A DNA stretch of 64,000 bases, from assembly GCF_003391135.1 (NCBI RefSeq), contig NZ_CP031455.1, positions 1,984,001-2,048,000 on the forward strand. Reading direction: 5' to 3'. The notes beneath the pieces are model-generated. The model saw only the letters and a program-made list of their open reading frames with translations, was not told the DNA's origin and did no database searches. How positions within the stretch are numbered: position 1 is the first letter of the stretch; each line of letters opens with the position of its first letter. This DNA is from Streptoverticillium olivoreticuli subsp. olivoreticuli (GTDB lineage: Bacteria > Actinomycetota > Actinomycetes > Streptomycetales > Streptomycetaceae). A program made the position numbers and the translations under genes. This document shows positions 8,779 through 16,956 of the stretch, piece by piece.

Positions 8779-9504
8779 TCAGCAATTCAGGGGCATGGGG
8801 ATGTTCCGCGACGTGGACCCCGAATTGCGGCACAGCCCGTAGCCGTCGTCGCGGAGGTCGTCGATGATCCCCGGCAACGCTTCGGGGAAGTGCGTGAAGA
8901 GGTGCCCGAGCACCACTCCGCCCCGCTTGTCCGCCGCCGGGGCCTCACGCACTCGCGCCCGTACGGTGGCCGCGCCGGGAAGGCTCCCGCCGGAGCCGTC
9001 CCAGTCGAGCGTGTCCACGGTCCATGTGCACATGCGGTAACCGAGTTCGGTGGCGATCCGGGTCTCCCGGTCCCCGTAGTCGCCGAAGGGCGGCCGCAGC
9101 AGTGTGCTGTCCAGCCCGTCGCGGATCTCCGCGCGGGCGTCCGCTTCGGAGAGTTCCGTCAGGCGCCGGTGGGAGTAGGTGTGGTTGCCGACCCAGTGGC
9201 CCTGGGCGCGCAAGGTCTCGGTGATGCCGGGGTACTGGGAGGCGAACTCGTTGATGAGGAAGAACGCGGCGCGAATGCCCCGGCTCCGCAGATAGTCCCC
9301 CACCTCCACCGTGAGGTCCGGGTCGTCGTAGGACCAGTCGTCGAATGTCAGCAGCACTCTGCCCGAGGTGTTGCCGCAGCGCTGGTGGTCGTACGGGACG
9401 GCCCGGTGCGCACCGGCGTTGACGGTGGCAGGGGCGAGGGCCAGCGCCAGGGTGGTCAGGGCCGCGACCAGCGCGATTCGCCTGCTCTTCCGATAACCGG
9501 ACAT
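8779..9504 (-). CDS. secreted polysaccharide deacetylase (NodB domain, CE4)
   Basis: Exported carbohydrate esterase that removes N- or O-acetyl groups from a polysaccharide. A Sec signal peptide covers about residues 1-30. The NodB domain carries motif 1 TFDD (53-56), the metal-binding motif 2 HTYSH (108-112) and motif 3 RPPFGDYGDR (about 137-146), so the metal site and catalytic Asp look intact. A Cys near the C-terminus (LNC end) and one at 43 may form a disulphide. At 241 residues it has no extra domain. It is separate from the exopolysaccharide operon that begins 2 kb away, and could act on cell-wall glycan or on that polymer. Confidence 0.9.
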   Translation of the reverse strand: MSGYRKSRRIALVAALTTLALALAPATVNAGAHRAVPYDHQRCGNTSGRVLLTFDDWSYDDPDLTVEVGDYLRSRGIRAAFFLINEFASQYPGITETLRAQGHWVGNHTYSHRRLTELSEADARAEIRDGLDSTLLRPPFGDYGDRETRIATELGYRMCTWTVDTLDWDGSGGSLPGAATVRARVREAPAADKRGGVVLGHLFTHFPEALPGIIDDLRDDGYGLCRNSGSTSRNIPMPLNC

Positions 9505-9735
9505 CCGGGGACTCCTCTTCCGGCCGCAATGGGGGTCCGATCATCCCGGCGGCCGGGGCGCGCCGCCAGCAGCGGGGAGGCGTGTCGGCCGCACGGCGCG
9601 ACGAGCTCCGATGTGATGCGGGTCACTCCCGCTCCGGGGTACCCGCGGCCTCACCTGAGTCATTGCGCGCGGGACAAGGATGACGTGAGCGGAACGCACT
9701 GGAGCGGCGCGGCGGGAGCGCCGAGGATACGGGCC

Positions 9736-10776
9736 ATGAACCTCACCGATACGGGTTCCGCCCGTGACCTGCTGGCTGTCGTGAGCCAGACCGGACCGAC
9801 CGTCACCTTCTTCGACGCGGTCACCCATGAGCGGCTGGACGTGCTCGAAGTCCCTTCACAGCCGCACGAGTTGTGCTTCGACCCGGACCGGCGGCTGCTG
9901 TACTGCGCCTGCACCTATGTGGCCGGCTACTACCACGCGCACCAGGGGCGGGCGCGGCAGATCGCGGTCGTCGACGTGGACGCCCGCGCGGTCGTCGACA
10001 CGATCGACATCGGGCCGGACCACGCGCCGCACGGGCTCGCCCTGGACCGGGCGCGCCACCGGCTCTATGTGAGCGTCGAGGCCACCGCGGACGGGCCGGG
10101 GGCGGTGCTCGTCCTCGACACGCGGACCCACAAGCCGGTCGGCAGGATCCCGCTGATGGCCGACGGCCCGCACTGGTTCGCGATCACTCCGGACGGGCGG
10201 CGCGGGTACTCCACCAACAAGGAGGCCCCGTTCGTGTCCGTCGTCGACCTGGAGCGCGACGAGTTCGTCGGGCGCGTCGCGGTCCCCGGGAGCGAGGGGC
10301 TGGCCGTCTCGCCCGACGGCACACAGGTCTTCGTGGCGGCCCTCAAGGGCGACTTCGGCGACGGGCCGGCCGAGCCGCCGGGGGTCCGGGTGATCGACGT
10401 CGCCACCGGCCGTACCGTACGGACGCTGCCCACCGGCGGTGTGGTCTTCCCCGTGCACACCACCGCCACCGGGGCGGTCCTCGCGGGCGAGCTGCGGATG
10501 GCCGGTGGCGGCGGCTCGCTGGGGGCGCAGACCGACGGCGTGCTCACGGTGTTCGCGCCGGGCACGCTGGAGGTGGCCGGACAGGTGGAGGTGGGCCGGT
10601 TCCCCTTGACGATCGCTTCGTCGCCGTCGGGTGCGGTGGCGTACGTCTCCAACGTCCTGTCCAGCACGGTCACGGTCGTCGATGTGGAGCGGCTGCGGGT
10701 GATCACGACGCTGGAGGTGGACCGGGCCGGGGAGGCGGGCGCGCACGGCCTCGCCTACATCCCGGCCGCCCGCTGA
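9736..10776 (+). CDS. YVTN/YncE-type beta-propeller protein
   Basis: 346-residue protein made of seven-bladed-propeller repeats of the YncE/YVTN class: successive units of the form VVDVDAR-VVDTIDIG, VLDTRTHKPVGRIPL, VVDLERDEFVGRVAV, VIDVATGRTVRTLPT and VVDVERLRVITTLEV, each followed by a PHGLAL/GLAVSPDG-type turn. No signal peptide is visible, so it is probably cytoplasmic, unlike periplasmic YncE. The ATG at 9736 is chosen because homology-like sequence begins there; a GAGGA lies nine bases upstream. It is divergent from the NodB deacetylase. Function is not established for this family in actinomycetes; the fold usually mediates binding. Confidence 0.8.
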   Translation: MNLTDTGSARDLLAVVSQTGPTVTFFDAVTHERLDVLEVPSQPHELCFDPDRRLLYCACTYVAGYYHAHQGRARQIAVVDVDARAVVDTIDIGPDHAPHGLALDRARHRLYVSVEATADGPGAVLVLDTRTHKPVGRIPLMADGPHWFAITPDGRRGYSTNKEAPFVSVVDLERDEFVGRVAVPGSEGLAVSPDGTQVFVAALKGDFGDGPAEPPGVRVIDVATGRTVRTLPTGGVVFPVHTTATGAVLAGELRMAGGGGSLGAQTDGVLTVFAPGTLEVAGQVEVGRFPLTIASSPSGAVAYVSNVLSSTVTVVDVERLRVITTLEVDRAGEAGAHGLAYIPAAR

Positions 10777-10823
10777 CCGGGGTGCCGGGCCGGGTGCTCC
10801 CCCGCGGCATGGACAATCGGAGG

Positions 10824-11225
10824 ATGTCCAACACACGCACCACCCCCCTCACCGACGACTGCCCGTGCGGTCTCGGCAAGCCCTACGGCGACTGCTGCGG
10901 CGCCCTCCACCGGGGCGCCCGGAGCGCGGCCACCGCCGAGGCGCTGATGCGGTCCCGCTACAGCGCGTTCGCCGTGCGCGACGCCGCTTATCTGCTGCGG
11001 TCGTGGCATCCGGACACCCGGCCGGAGAGCCTCGACTTCGACCCGGAGCAGCGGTGGACCCGGCTGGAGATCCTCGGCACGACGGGCGGCACGGCGTTCC
11101 ACAACGAGGGCACCGTGGAATTCCGCGCCCACTTCACGGCGCGGGGCCGCGCGGGCGACCAGCACGAGAACAGCCGCTTCGCGCGCGTGAACGGCGAGTG
11201 GGTCTACGTCGACGCGCTCGACTGA
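10824..11225 (+). CDS. YchJ-family protein with SEC-C motif
   Basis: Small UPF0225/YchJ protein. The N-terminus has the SEC-C zinc-binding signature CPCGLGKPYGDCC, followed by RYSAFAVRDAAYLLRSWHP and a compact NTF2-like domain ending in GEWVYVDAL. SEC-C motifs bind zinc and often mediate protein contacts; the cellular role of YchJ is not known. The ATG at 10824 gives 133 residues; an in-frame ATG at 10809 would add five. Neither has a well-spaced ribosome site, so the start is uncertain. The gene follows the propeller gene by 47 bases on the same strand and may be cotranscribed. Confidence 0.85.
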   Translation: MSNTRTTPLTDDCPCGLGKPYGDCCGALHRGARSAATAEALMRSRYSAFAVRDAAYLLRSWHPDTRPESLDFDPEQRWTRLEILGTTGGTAFHNEGTVEFRAHFTARGRAGDQHENSRFARVNGEWVYVDALD

Positions 11226-11230
11226 GGGCC

Positions 11231-11245
11231 CGGGGCGGAGCCCCG
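11231..11245. terminator. GC hairpin between convergent genes
   Basis: CGGGGC-GGA-GCCCCG lies between the YchJ gene and the GH114 gene. It lacks a clear T-run, as is common in Streptomyces, and could work in both directions. Confidence 0.4.
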
Positions 11246-11248
11246 CGC

Positions 11249-12082
11249 TCAACACGGCTCGCGCCAGGCGTCCAACGCCAACCGCTTGCGCATGGAGCTC
11301 AGTCCCAGGCTCTTCGCCTCGGCGCAGAAATCGCCCCGGGCCAGCTCGTACTCCACATGGAACACCGCCTTCCCCTTCTTCACGAACGGCGTCAGCGCGT
11401 CGCACTCCTCGAACTGCGCGCACTGCTCGTTCACCGCGAAGTCGAAGTCGGAGACCAGTTTCGGGATCTGTTCGAGGTCGTTCTTCAGCCCGATGGAGAG
11501 GCCGCGGTCGTGGGCCAGCCGGGCGAGCATGCGGTTGAAGGCGAGCTGGTCGGCGGCCGTCAGGGGGAAGCCGGTGTGGTTGCGGTAGCCCTCCGTCAGA
11601 TCCGGTTCGACCGCGTCGAAGCCCTTCTTGCGGCACATGTCCATGCGGGCGGCCATGATCGGGCGGAGGGTGTCGAGGCGGCGGATGTCCAGCCACTTCT
11701 CACCGTTCCAGCCCTTGTTCTTGTCGCCGAGCAGGGATTTGGGGTAGGCGCCGCGGTCGGGCCGGAAGTCCTCCCACGCACCGGCGTTGATGTAGCAGAT
11801 CACCTTCCGGCCGCGGGCGTGGAGCCGGTCGACGACCTCGGCGGAGTTCTCGAATCCGTCGATATCGTAGACGGGGACGTCCACGCCGGTGTCGACCTTC
11901 CCGTCGAGCTGCCACTGCCAGCGGGTGCCGGGCCGGGGCTGCCAGTGACCTGACGGCGGGCTCGCGGGGCGGGCCGTCGGGTCCGCCCCGTCGTCCGGCT
12001 CCCCTTGCGACGAGCCGGTGGACGAACAGCCGGCGAGGAGCAACAGCACGGCCGGCAGCACGGCCCACCACCTGCGGCTCAT
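11249..12082 (-). CDS. GH114 endo-alpha-1,4-polygalactosaminidase-like lipoprotein
   Basis: Secreted lipoprotein: residues 1-19 form a signal peptide ending in the lipobox LLAGC, with Cys19 as the lipidation site, followed by a Ser/Pro-rich linker to about 45. The rest is a TIM-barrel GH114 domain with the family landmarks ICYINAGAWEDFRPD (95-109), the acidic cluster FDAVEPDLTEGY (155-166) and AVNEQC (216-221), where conserved Asp and Glu residues sit. Known members (fungal Ega3, Pseudomonas enzyme) cleave alpha-1,4-linked galactosamine polymers. Its start overlaps the stop of the preceding gene by ATGA, so it is the last gene of the exopolysaccharide operon, where it probably trims or releases the polymer at the cell surface. 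Confidence 0.88.
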   Translation of the reverse strand: MSRRWWAVLPAVLLLLAGCSSTGSSQGEPDDGADPTARPASPPSGHWQPRPGTRWQWQLDGKVDTGVDVPVYDIDGFENSAEVVDRLHARGRKVICYINAGAWEDFRPDRGAYPKSLLGDKNKGWNGEKWLDIRRLDTLRPIMAARMDMCRKKGFDAVEPDLTEGYRNHTGFPLTAADQLAFNRMLARLAHDRGLSIGLKNDLEQIPKLVSDFDFAVNEQCAQFEECDALTPFVKKGKAVFHVEYELARGDFCAEAKSLGLSSMRKRLALDAWREPC

Positions 12083-12768
12083 CGCGCCTCCCCCGCGATC
12101 GCGGCCGCCCGGGGCACGGCCTGCCAGGGGTTGGGCCCCTCGCCCGGCACCGCGCAGTGCACGGCCGCGCCCCGCCGCTCGGCGGTGCGCGCCACCTGCT
12201 CGGCGCGCTCCTGGGGCACTCCGTGGACGAGGTGGCAGAAGCGCTCCGGCGGGTGATCAGCGGTCCAGACCGGCACCTCGGCCCGCCGGTACGCCTCCCA
12301 GTCGCCCTCGAAGGTGACAAGCAGGTCGGCGAGGTGGGCGTAGCCGGGGTCGGGGTGGATGCCGGGGTTGAGCACGGCCGTCCGCGCGCCCAGCGCCTTG
12401 GCGAGCAGCACCAGCCGTCGGTAGCGGGGCAGCAGCGCCGGGTGGGCCGCGGCCTGGTCGAGGAAGACCCCGTCGACCTCGTACCACCTGCGGTGGCGGC
12501 GGATGTCGGCGACAACCTCGCGGGCCGGGCGGTGGCCGTAGCCGGTGTCGGTGTAGCCGAGCAGGGGGACGCCCGCGGCGCGCAGGCGTGCGGCCGCGGC
12601 GCAGAAGGCGGGGTCGGGACGGCCGCCCGGCCCGTCGGCGACGTTGAGGACCACTCCGCGCAGCGCGGGGGCGGCCGCCTCCAGCGCGGTCCACGCCCCG
12701 GGGTCGACGGCGGGATGGACGTAGAGCGGGACGAGCAGTCCGCGTGGCTCCGCGGCCGTACGGTTCAT
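12079..12768 (-). CDS. Spherulin-4 family protein (GH135/Sph3-like)
   Basis: 229-residue protein of the Spherulation-specific family 4, the family to which the fungal galactosaminogalactan hydrolase Sph3 (GH135) belongs. Visible landmarks are LLVPLYVHPAVDPGAW (11-26), VVLNVADGPGG (39-49), GYTDTGYGHRP (71-81), VDGVFLDQ (98-105) and TFEGDWEAY (152-160), the acidic candidates being Asp99, Asp104 and Glu154. In Sph3 I recall adjacent Asp-Glu at the FLDQ position; here the second residue is Gln, which could alter activity. No signal peptide is present with this start, unlike Sph3. ATGA overlaps at both ends couple it to the epimerase upstream and the GH114 gene downstream. Confidence 0.8.
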   Translation of the reverse strand: MNRTAAEPRGLLVPLYVHPAVDPGAWTALEAAAPALRGVVLNVADGPGGRPDPAFCAAAARLRAAGVPLLGYTDTGYGHRPAREVVADIRRHRRWYEVDGVFLDQAAAHPALLPRYRRLVLLAKALGARTAVLNPGIHPDPGYAHLADLLVTFEGDWEAYRRAEVPVWTADHPPERFCHLVHGVPQERAEQVARTAERRGAAVHCAVPGEGPNPWQAVPRAAAIAGEAR

Positions 12769-13667
12769 GGGGCGGACTCCGGCGGTCGGGCGGTCCCGTC
12801 CCACAGGTCGGTGAGGGACTCGGCGAGGGTGCGGCGCGGCTGCCAGTGCAGGGCGCGTGTGGCGAGAGTGATGTCCGCCTGCTGCCAGGGTACGGCGGCG
12901 GAGCGGTGCGAGCCGTCGCCGTCCTCGTCCAGCCGGCCGCGGAAGCCCGCGGCCCGGATCAGTTCCTCGGCGAGCTCCCGGGCCGAACGGGCGGTGCCGC
13001 TGCCGATGTTGACGACGGGTGGCAGGGGCCCGGGGGCGGTGACGGCGCGCACGACGGCCTCCGCCACGTCGCGGGCGTCGACGAAGTCGCGGTGGGTGGA
13101 GAGGTCGCCGACGCGGACCCGGCCGTCGGGTCCGGCCCGGCGCAGCTCGGCGGCGAGGCGGCCGGACAGGGAGGCGGCGGGCGCGCCGGGGCCCACGGGG
13201 TTGAACACCCTCAGGACGACGGCGTCGAGGCCGGAGCCGGTGACCGCGAGGGTGCCGGCCAGCTTGGCGGCGCCGTAGAGGCCGGCCGGGCAGGTGGTGC
13301 CGGATTCGGTGAGGGGCGTACGGCCTTCGGTGGCGCCGTACTCGGCGGCGGAGCCGAGGTGGACCAGGCGGGCCCTTGGCGCCGCCTCGCGCAGCGCTTC
13401 GCAAAGGGCCGCGGGGCCGCGGGCGTTGGTGGCGGTGAGGGTCAGGGGGCTGCCGCCGACCGCGCCCGCGCAGTTGACGACGGCATCGGGGGCGGCGGTC
13501 CGCAGGGCGGCGGCCAGCGGACCCGGATCGGCGGTGGCCAGGTCGAGAGGCAGTCCGGCACCCGGCCCGCGGCCGGCGTCGAGGACCTGCGCGCCCGGGA
13601 GGGCGCGCAGGAGCTCGGCGGTGTGCCGGCCCAGGAAGCCGGTGACGCCCAGGACGAGAATGCGCAT
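12765..13667 (-). CDS. NAD-dependent sugar-nucleotide epimerase/dehydratase (extended SDR)
   Basis: Extended short-chain dehydrogenase of 300 residues acting on nucleotide sugars. The NAD-binding motif GVTGFLG lies at 7-13 and the catalytic pair Tyr131/Lys135 in YGAAK; a Ser-rich LGSAAEYG segment precedes it, and THRDFVDARDVA is the typical substrate-side motif of UDP- or TDP-sugar epimerases and reductases. Its stop overlaps the Spherulin-4 start (ATGA), and it begins 9 bases after the nucleotidyltransferase, so it belongs to the exopolysaccharide operon. It may supply an epimerised activated sugar such as UDP-GalNAc; the exact substrate cannot be read from sequence. Confidence 0.85.
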   Translation of the reverse strand: MRILVLGVTGFLGRHTAELLRALPGAQVLDAGRGPGAGLPLDLATADPGPLAAALRTAAPDAVVNCAGAVGGSPLTLTATNARGPAALCEALREAAPRARLVHLGSAAEYGATEGRTPLTESGTTCPAGLYGAAKLAGTLAVTGSGLDAVVLRVFNPVGPGAPAASLSGRLAAELRRAGPDGRVRVGDLSTHRDFVDARDVAEAVVRAVTAPGPLPPVVNIGSGTARSARELAEELIRAAGFRGRLDEDGDGSHRSAAVPWQQADITLATRALHWQPRRTLAESLTDLWDGTARPPESAP

Positions 13668-13676
13668 GCGGGCCGG

Positions 13677-14390
13677 TCACGCTCCCTTGATCAGCAGATC
13701 GCGGTGGCCGGAGAACTCCCGGTTGGCCCGGTCGTAGTCGTCGGGGCGGCCGATGTCGAGCCAGTAGCCGTCGAAGTCGTAGGCGTGCGGCGGGGTCTCC
13801 TCCTCCAGCATGTCCAGGACCAACTCGTCGAATCCGAGCGGGAGTCCGGGGGTGTAGCGGGCGAGTGCGGCGCGGGACACGCCGTAGACGCCCATCGAGA
13901 CCCGGTAGTCCATGCTCGGCTTCTCGGCGAAGCCGACGACGCGACCGGCGTCGGTGGTGAGCACCCCGAAGTCGATGTTCACCTGACGGGCGTAGGTGGC
14001 GATGGTGAGCGGTGCCCCCGAGGCCACGTGGGTGCGGTGGACGTCACCGAAGTCGAGGTCGGTGAGGATGTCGCCGTTCATGGCGAGGAAGTGCTCGGGC
14101 AGCCGGTCGATCATGGTGAGGAGGGGGCCCATGGTGCCGAGGGGGCTCTCCTCGGTGGTGTAGTCGACCCTCATGCCCCACTGGGAGCCGTCGCCGACGT
14201 ACGCGCGGATGATGTGACCGAGGTGGCCGATGGCGAGGGTGCAGCTGGTGAAGCCCGCCCCGGCGAGCTGGCGCATCACGATCTCCAGGATCGCGTGCTC
14301 CTCGCCTATGGGCACGAGGGGCTTGGGGAGCGCCGTGGTGTACGGGCGCAGCCGGACGCCCTTGCCTCCGGCAAGTATGACTGCGTGCAT
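13677..14390 (-). CDS. sugar-1-phosphate nucleotidyltransferase
   Basis: Nucleotidyltransferase of 237 residues that joins a sugar-1-phosphate to an NTP. The N-terminal nucleotide-binding signature is LAGGKGVRLRPYT followed by LPKPLVPIG; the metal-binding Asp lies in AMNGDIL, and the product-side motif is FAEKP. The C-terminal WLDIGRPDDYDRAN is typical of short bacterial glucose- or mannose-1-phosphate enzymes, and the extra hexapeptide acyltransferase domain of GlmU-like proteins is absent. It sits between two nucleotide-sugar SDR genes in the exopolysaccharide operon and presumably makes an activated precursor of the polymer. Confidence 0.88.
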   Translation of the reverse strand: MHAVILAGGKGVRLRPYTTALPKPLVPIGEEHAILEIVMRQLAGAGFTSCTLAIGHLGHIIRAYVGDGSQWGMRVDYTTEESPLGTMGPLLTMIDRLPEHFLAMNGDILTDLDFGDVHRTHVASGAPLTIATYARQVNIDFGVLTTDAGRVVGFAEKPSMDYRVSMGVYGVSRAALARYTPGLPLGFDELVLDMLEEETPPHAYDFDGYWLDIGRPDDYDRANREFSGHRDLLIKGA

Positions 14391-14444
14391 GGGTGCCGTC
14401 CTCTCTGCGTGGGTGACGTCGTGGCGGTGAGCGGTCCCGCCGCG

Positions 14445-15446
14445 TCAGACGTTGTAGATTCCGGCCTTGTAGCGGCCGAGGTTCCGCGGGTCGCGAAAGA
14501 ATTCGACGGTCCGGGCGAGGCCCTGTTCCAGGGTGTGGGCGGGGGCCCAGCCGGTGGCGGCGCGCAGCCTGGTGGCGTCGCAGACGAGCCGCATGACCTC
14601 CGAGTTCTCCGGCCGGATGCGCTCGGGGTCGGGGCGTACGTCCAGATCGGCGTCCATGAGCTTGCCGATCAGGGACACCAGGTCGCCGATGGAGATCTCC
14701 TCGCCGGTACCGGAGTTGAAGGTGCGTCCGACGACCTCGTCCGCGGGCGCGGTGCCGACGGCGAGGAAGGCGGCGACGGTGTCCTTGACGTAGCTGAAGT
14801 CGCGGGTGGGGCGGAGGTCGCCGAGGGTGATGACGCGCTGTCCGGCGGCGACCTGCCCGATGACGGTGGGGATGACGGCGCGCATCGACTGCCGCGGCCC
14901 GAAGGTGTTGAAGGGCCGCAGGGTGACCACGGGCACGCCGAAGCTGGCGTGGTAGCTGTCGGCGAGGCGGTCACCGCCGGCCTTCGAAGCGGCGTACGGG
15001 GACTGGGTGTTGATGGGGTGGTCCTCGCCGATGGGCACGGTCCGCGCGGTGCCGTAGGTCTCGCTGGTGGAGGTGTGGACGAGGCGTGGGATGCCCAGGT
15101 GGCGTACGGCTTCGAGCACGTTGAGGGTGCCGGTGACGTTGGTCTCCACATAGCTGTGCGGGGCGCGGTAGGAGTACGGGATCGCGATCAGGGCGGCCAG
15201 GTGGTAGACGGCCTCGGTGCCGGTGACGAGCCCGGTGACGGAGCCGGGGTCGCGGACGTCGCCGAGGACGACGTCGACCTGCTCCATCACGTCCTCGGGC
15301 AGCGTCTCCAGCCATCCGTACGAGGAGAAGGAGTTGTACTGCACCATGGCGCGGACCCGGTGGCCGGAGGCGACGAGCGTCTCGACGAGGTGCGAGCCGA
15401 TGAAGCCTTCCGCGCCGGTGACGGCGACGAGTGCGGGTGCGGGCAT
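14445..15446 (-). CDS. LegB-like NAD-dependent 4,6-dehydratase/epimerase
   Basis: Extended SDR of 333 residues. The Rossmann motif GAEGFIG is at 11-17, and the active site has STSETYG (about 126-132) and Tyr151/Lys155 in YAASK. The stretch YNSFSSYGWLETLP and ALIAIPYSYRAPHSYVETN closely follow the LegB/UDP-GlcNAc 4,6-dehydratase group, so a UDP-N-acetylhexosamine substrate is likely. The ATG at 15446 has GGGAG just upstream; the longer frame to 15632 is rejected as basic low-complexity sequence. It lies 52 bases after the membrane-protein gene in the exopolysaccharide operon and presumably provides a modified or C4-epimerised UDP-HexNAc. Confidence 0.85.
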   Translation of the reverse strand: MPAPALVAVTGAEGFIGSHLVETLVASGHRVRAMVQYNSFSSYGWLETLPEDVMEQVDVVLGDVRDPGSVTGLVTGTEAVYHLAALIAIPYSYRAPHSYVETNVTGTLNVLEAVRHLGIPRLVHTSTSETYGTARTVPIGEDHPINTQSPYAASKAGGDRLADSYHASFGVPVVTLRPFNTFGPRQSMRAVIPTVIGQVAAGQRVITLGDLRPTRDFSYVKDTVAAFLAVGTAPADEVVGRTFNSGTGEEISIGDLVSLIGKLMDADLDVRPDPERIRPENSEVMRLVCDATRLRAATGWAPAHTLEQGLARTVEFFRDPRNLGRYKAGIYNV

Positions 15447-15498
15447 GAGGGTCTCCCTTGGTGACGGACTGTGTGCTTGGCGGTGCGTGTGCTGTGGG

Positions 15499-16956
15499 TC
15501 AGCGGTGCGTGGTGAGCCGTCCGAGCCGCTGGGCGGCGACGGCCAGCAGGGTGGCCGCCGCGCCCGTACAGATGACGAGTTGGGCCGTGGCCGGTGCCGG
15601 GGTCCGCAGGGCGAGCGCGGCCGATTCGGCACCGGCCGCGCCCAGGCACAGCAGGGCCGGGGCCCAGGCGACGCCGAACGCCTGGAGCAGCAGTCCGGCC
15701 CACAGGACCGTGCCGAGGGCGAGCAGGCCGGTGAGCCGTACGGCGGTGACCGGCGGTCCGTCCGGCCAGAGCGCGCCGGTGGTCAGCGCGAGGGCGGTGA
15801 GGGCGGCGAGGTAGGCGGTCGCGCACAGGGCGAGCACCCGGGCCCCGCCGGTCAGCAGTCCGCGGGGGGTCGTGGCGCGGGTGAGCGCGGCGAGTGCCAT
15901 GCTCCGGCAGCGGTAGAGCAGCCATTCGGCGGCTCCCATGCTGAGGGTGAGCGCGATGACGGCGGCACCGGCCGTGCGGGCTCCGGGGCTGTGGCGCAGG
16001 ACGTCGCCCAGCGCGGCGAGGGTGGTGAGTACTCCGCAGCCCAGGCCGAACAGCCCGTACGGCAGTGAGGCGAGCGGTGACAGCGAGGGCGGCGGGGTGT
16101 ACGGGGTGTCGCTCTTGCGGGTGCGGAGGATCTCGTACGCCGCGGCGCCGGTCACCGCGGTGACGGTGGCGAGGAGCAGGGCGATCCGCACGGCGGCGGG
16201 CAGGGGGACGGCGAGGAGCAGGGTTCCCCCGGCGGCGGTGGGCAGCAGGGTGAGCAGCAGGAGCCGTTCCCTGCCGAGGACGAGCAGGACGGTGGCCGCC
16301 GCGAGATAGACGGCCTGACCCGCGGCGAAGGAGGTGACCCCGGTGCTCCGGGGTGCCGTCAGGGTGGCCGCGGTGGCGAGCAGGGCGCCCAGCGGCGCTC
16401 CCCATTGGAGGCAGCGCCCGGCGGCGGGGCGGCCGACGGCGAGGCGGAGGTAGGCGCGGTGGGCGAAGCCCTGGTTCCAGGCCCAGGCCACGAGCGCCGA
16501 GACGACGAGTCCGACGGTGCCCCGGGGCAGTCCGTAGCCGTCCCGGGCGCCGGCCATCAGCGGTGCGCCGATGGCGTAGCCGAAGCCGGGCAGGGTGAAC
16601 ACCAGGGCCCTGAGCAGGAATTGGGCGGGGTGCACCCGCCAGGGGTCGGGGCGGGGGCCGGGCTCGGGATGGCTGCGGGGGACGCGTGCGTAGAGCTCCG
16701 CCGCGAGCTCGAAGGCGTCGGCCCGGCCGTAGCGTTCGGTGATCTGTTCCCCGGTCAGCCCGTCCGCCTCCAGGACGGCCGCGATCTCGTCGGGGTGCAC
16801 GGCGACGGCGCACACCTCGGCCAGTTCCTCGGCGAGTTCGTCGATCGGGTCCGCGGCCCAACGCGGCCGGGGTCTCGGGCGGAGGGACCCCGGGGTGGCG
16901 GCGAGATCGTGGGTGGGCTCGGGCTCGTCGGGCACGAGGCGCAGTAAGCCGCTCAT
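15499..16956 (-). CDS. polytopic membrane protein of the exopolysaccharide operon (TTA at codon 4)
   Basis: 485-residue protein with a soluble N-terminus (about 1-105, containing the acidic helix DELAEELAEVC and ITERYGRADAFELAAELYARV) followed by about 12 hydrophobic segments reaching the C-terminus. No close family is recognised, but size, helix count and its place directly after a PelF-like glycosyltransferase match PelG, the membrane partner in Pel systems; that equivalence is inference. Codon 4 is TTA (16945-16947), so bldA tRNA should limit its translation at the very start. ATG overlaps the glycosyltransferase stop (ATGA at 16953-16956), indicating translational coupling and 1:1 production. 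Confidence 0.75.
   Translation of the reverse strand: MSGLLRLVPDEPEPTHDLAATPGSLRPRPRPRWAADPIDELAEELAEVCAVAVHPDEIAAVLEADGLTGEQITERYGRADAFELAAELYARVPRSHPEPGPRPDPWRVHPAQFLLRALVFTLPGFGYAIGAPLMAGARDGYGLPRGTVGLVVSALVAWAWNQGFAHRAYLRLAVGRPAAGRCLQWGAPLGALLATAATLTAPRSTGVTSFAAGQAVYLAAATVLLVLGRERLLLLTLLPTAAGGTLLLAVPLPAAVRIALLLATVTAVTGAAAYEILRTRKSDTPYTPPPSLSPLASLPYGLFGLGCGVLTTLAALGDVLRHSPGARTAGAAVIALTLSMGAAEWLLYRCRSMALAALTRATTPRGLLTGGARVLALCATAYLAALTALALTTGALWPDGPPVTAVRLTGLLALGTVLWAGLLLQAFGVAWAPALLCLGAAGAESAALALRTPAPATAQLVICTGAAATLLAVAAQRLGRLTTHR

Noticed and set aside
12744..15464. 906-codon open frame on the plus strand
   Set aside because: Antisense to three nucleotide-sugar genes whose motifs and coupled starts are clear; the protein is Gly/Val-rich without recognisable fold.
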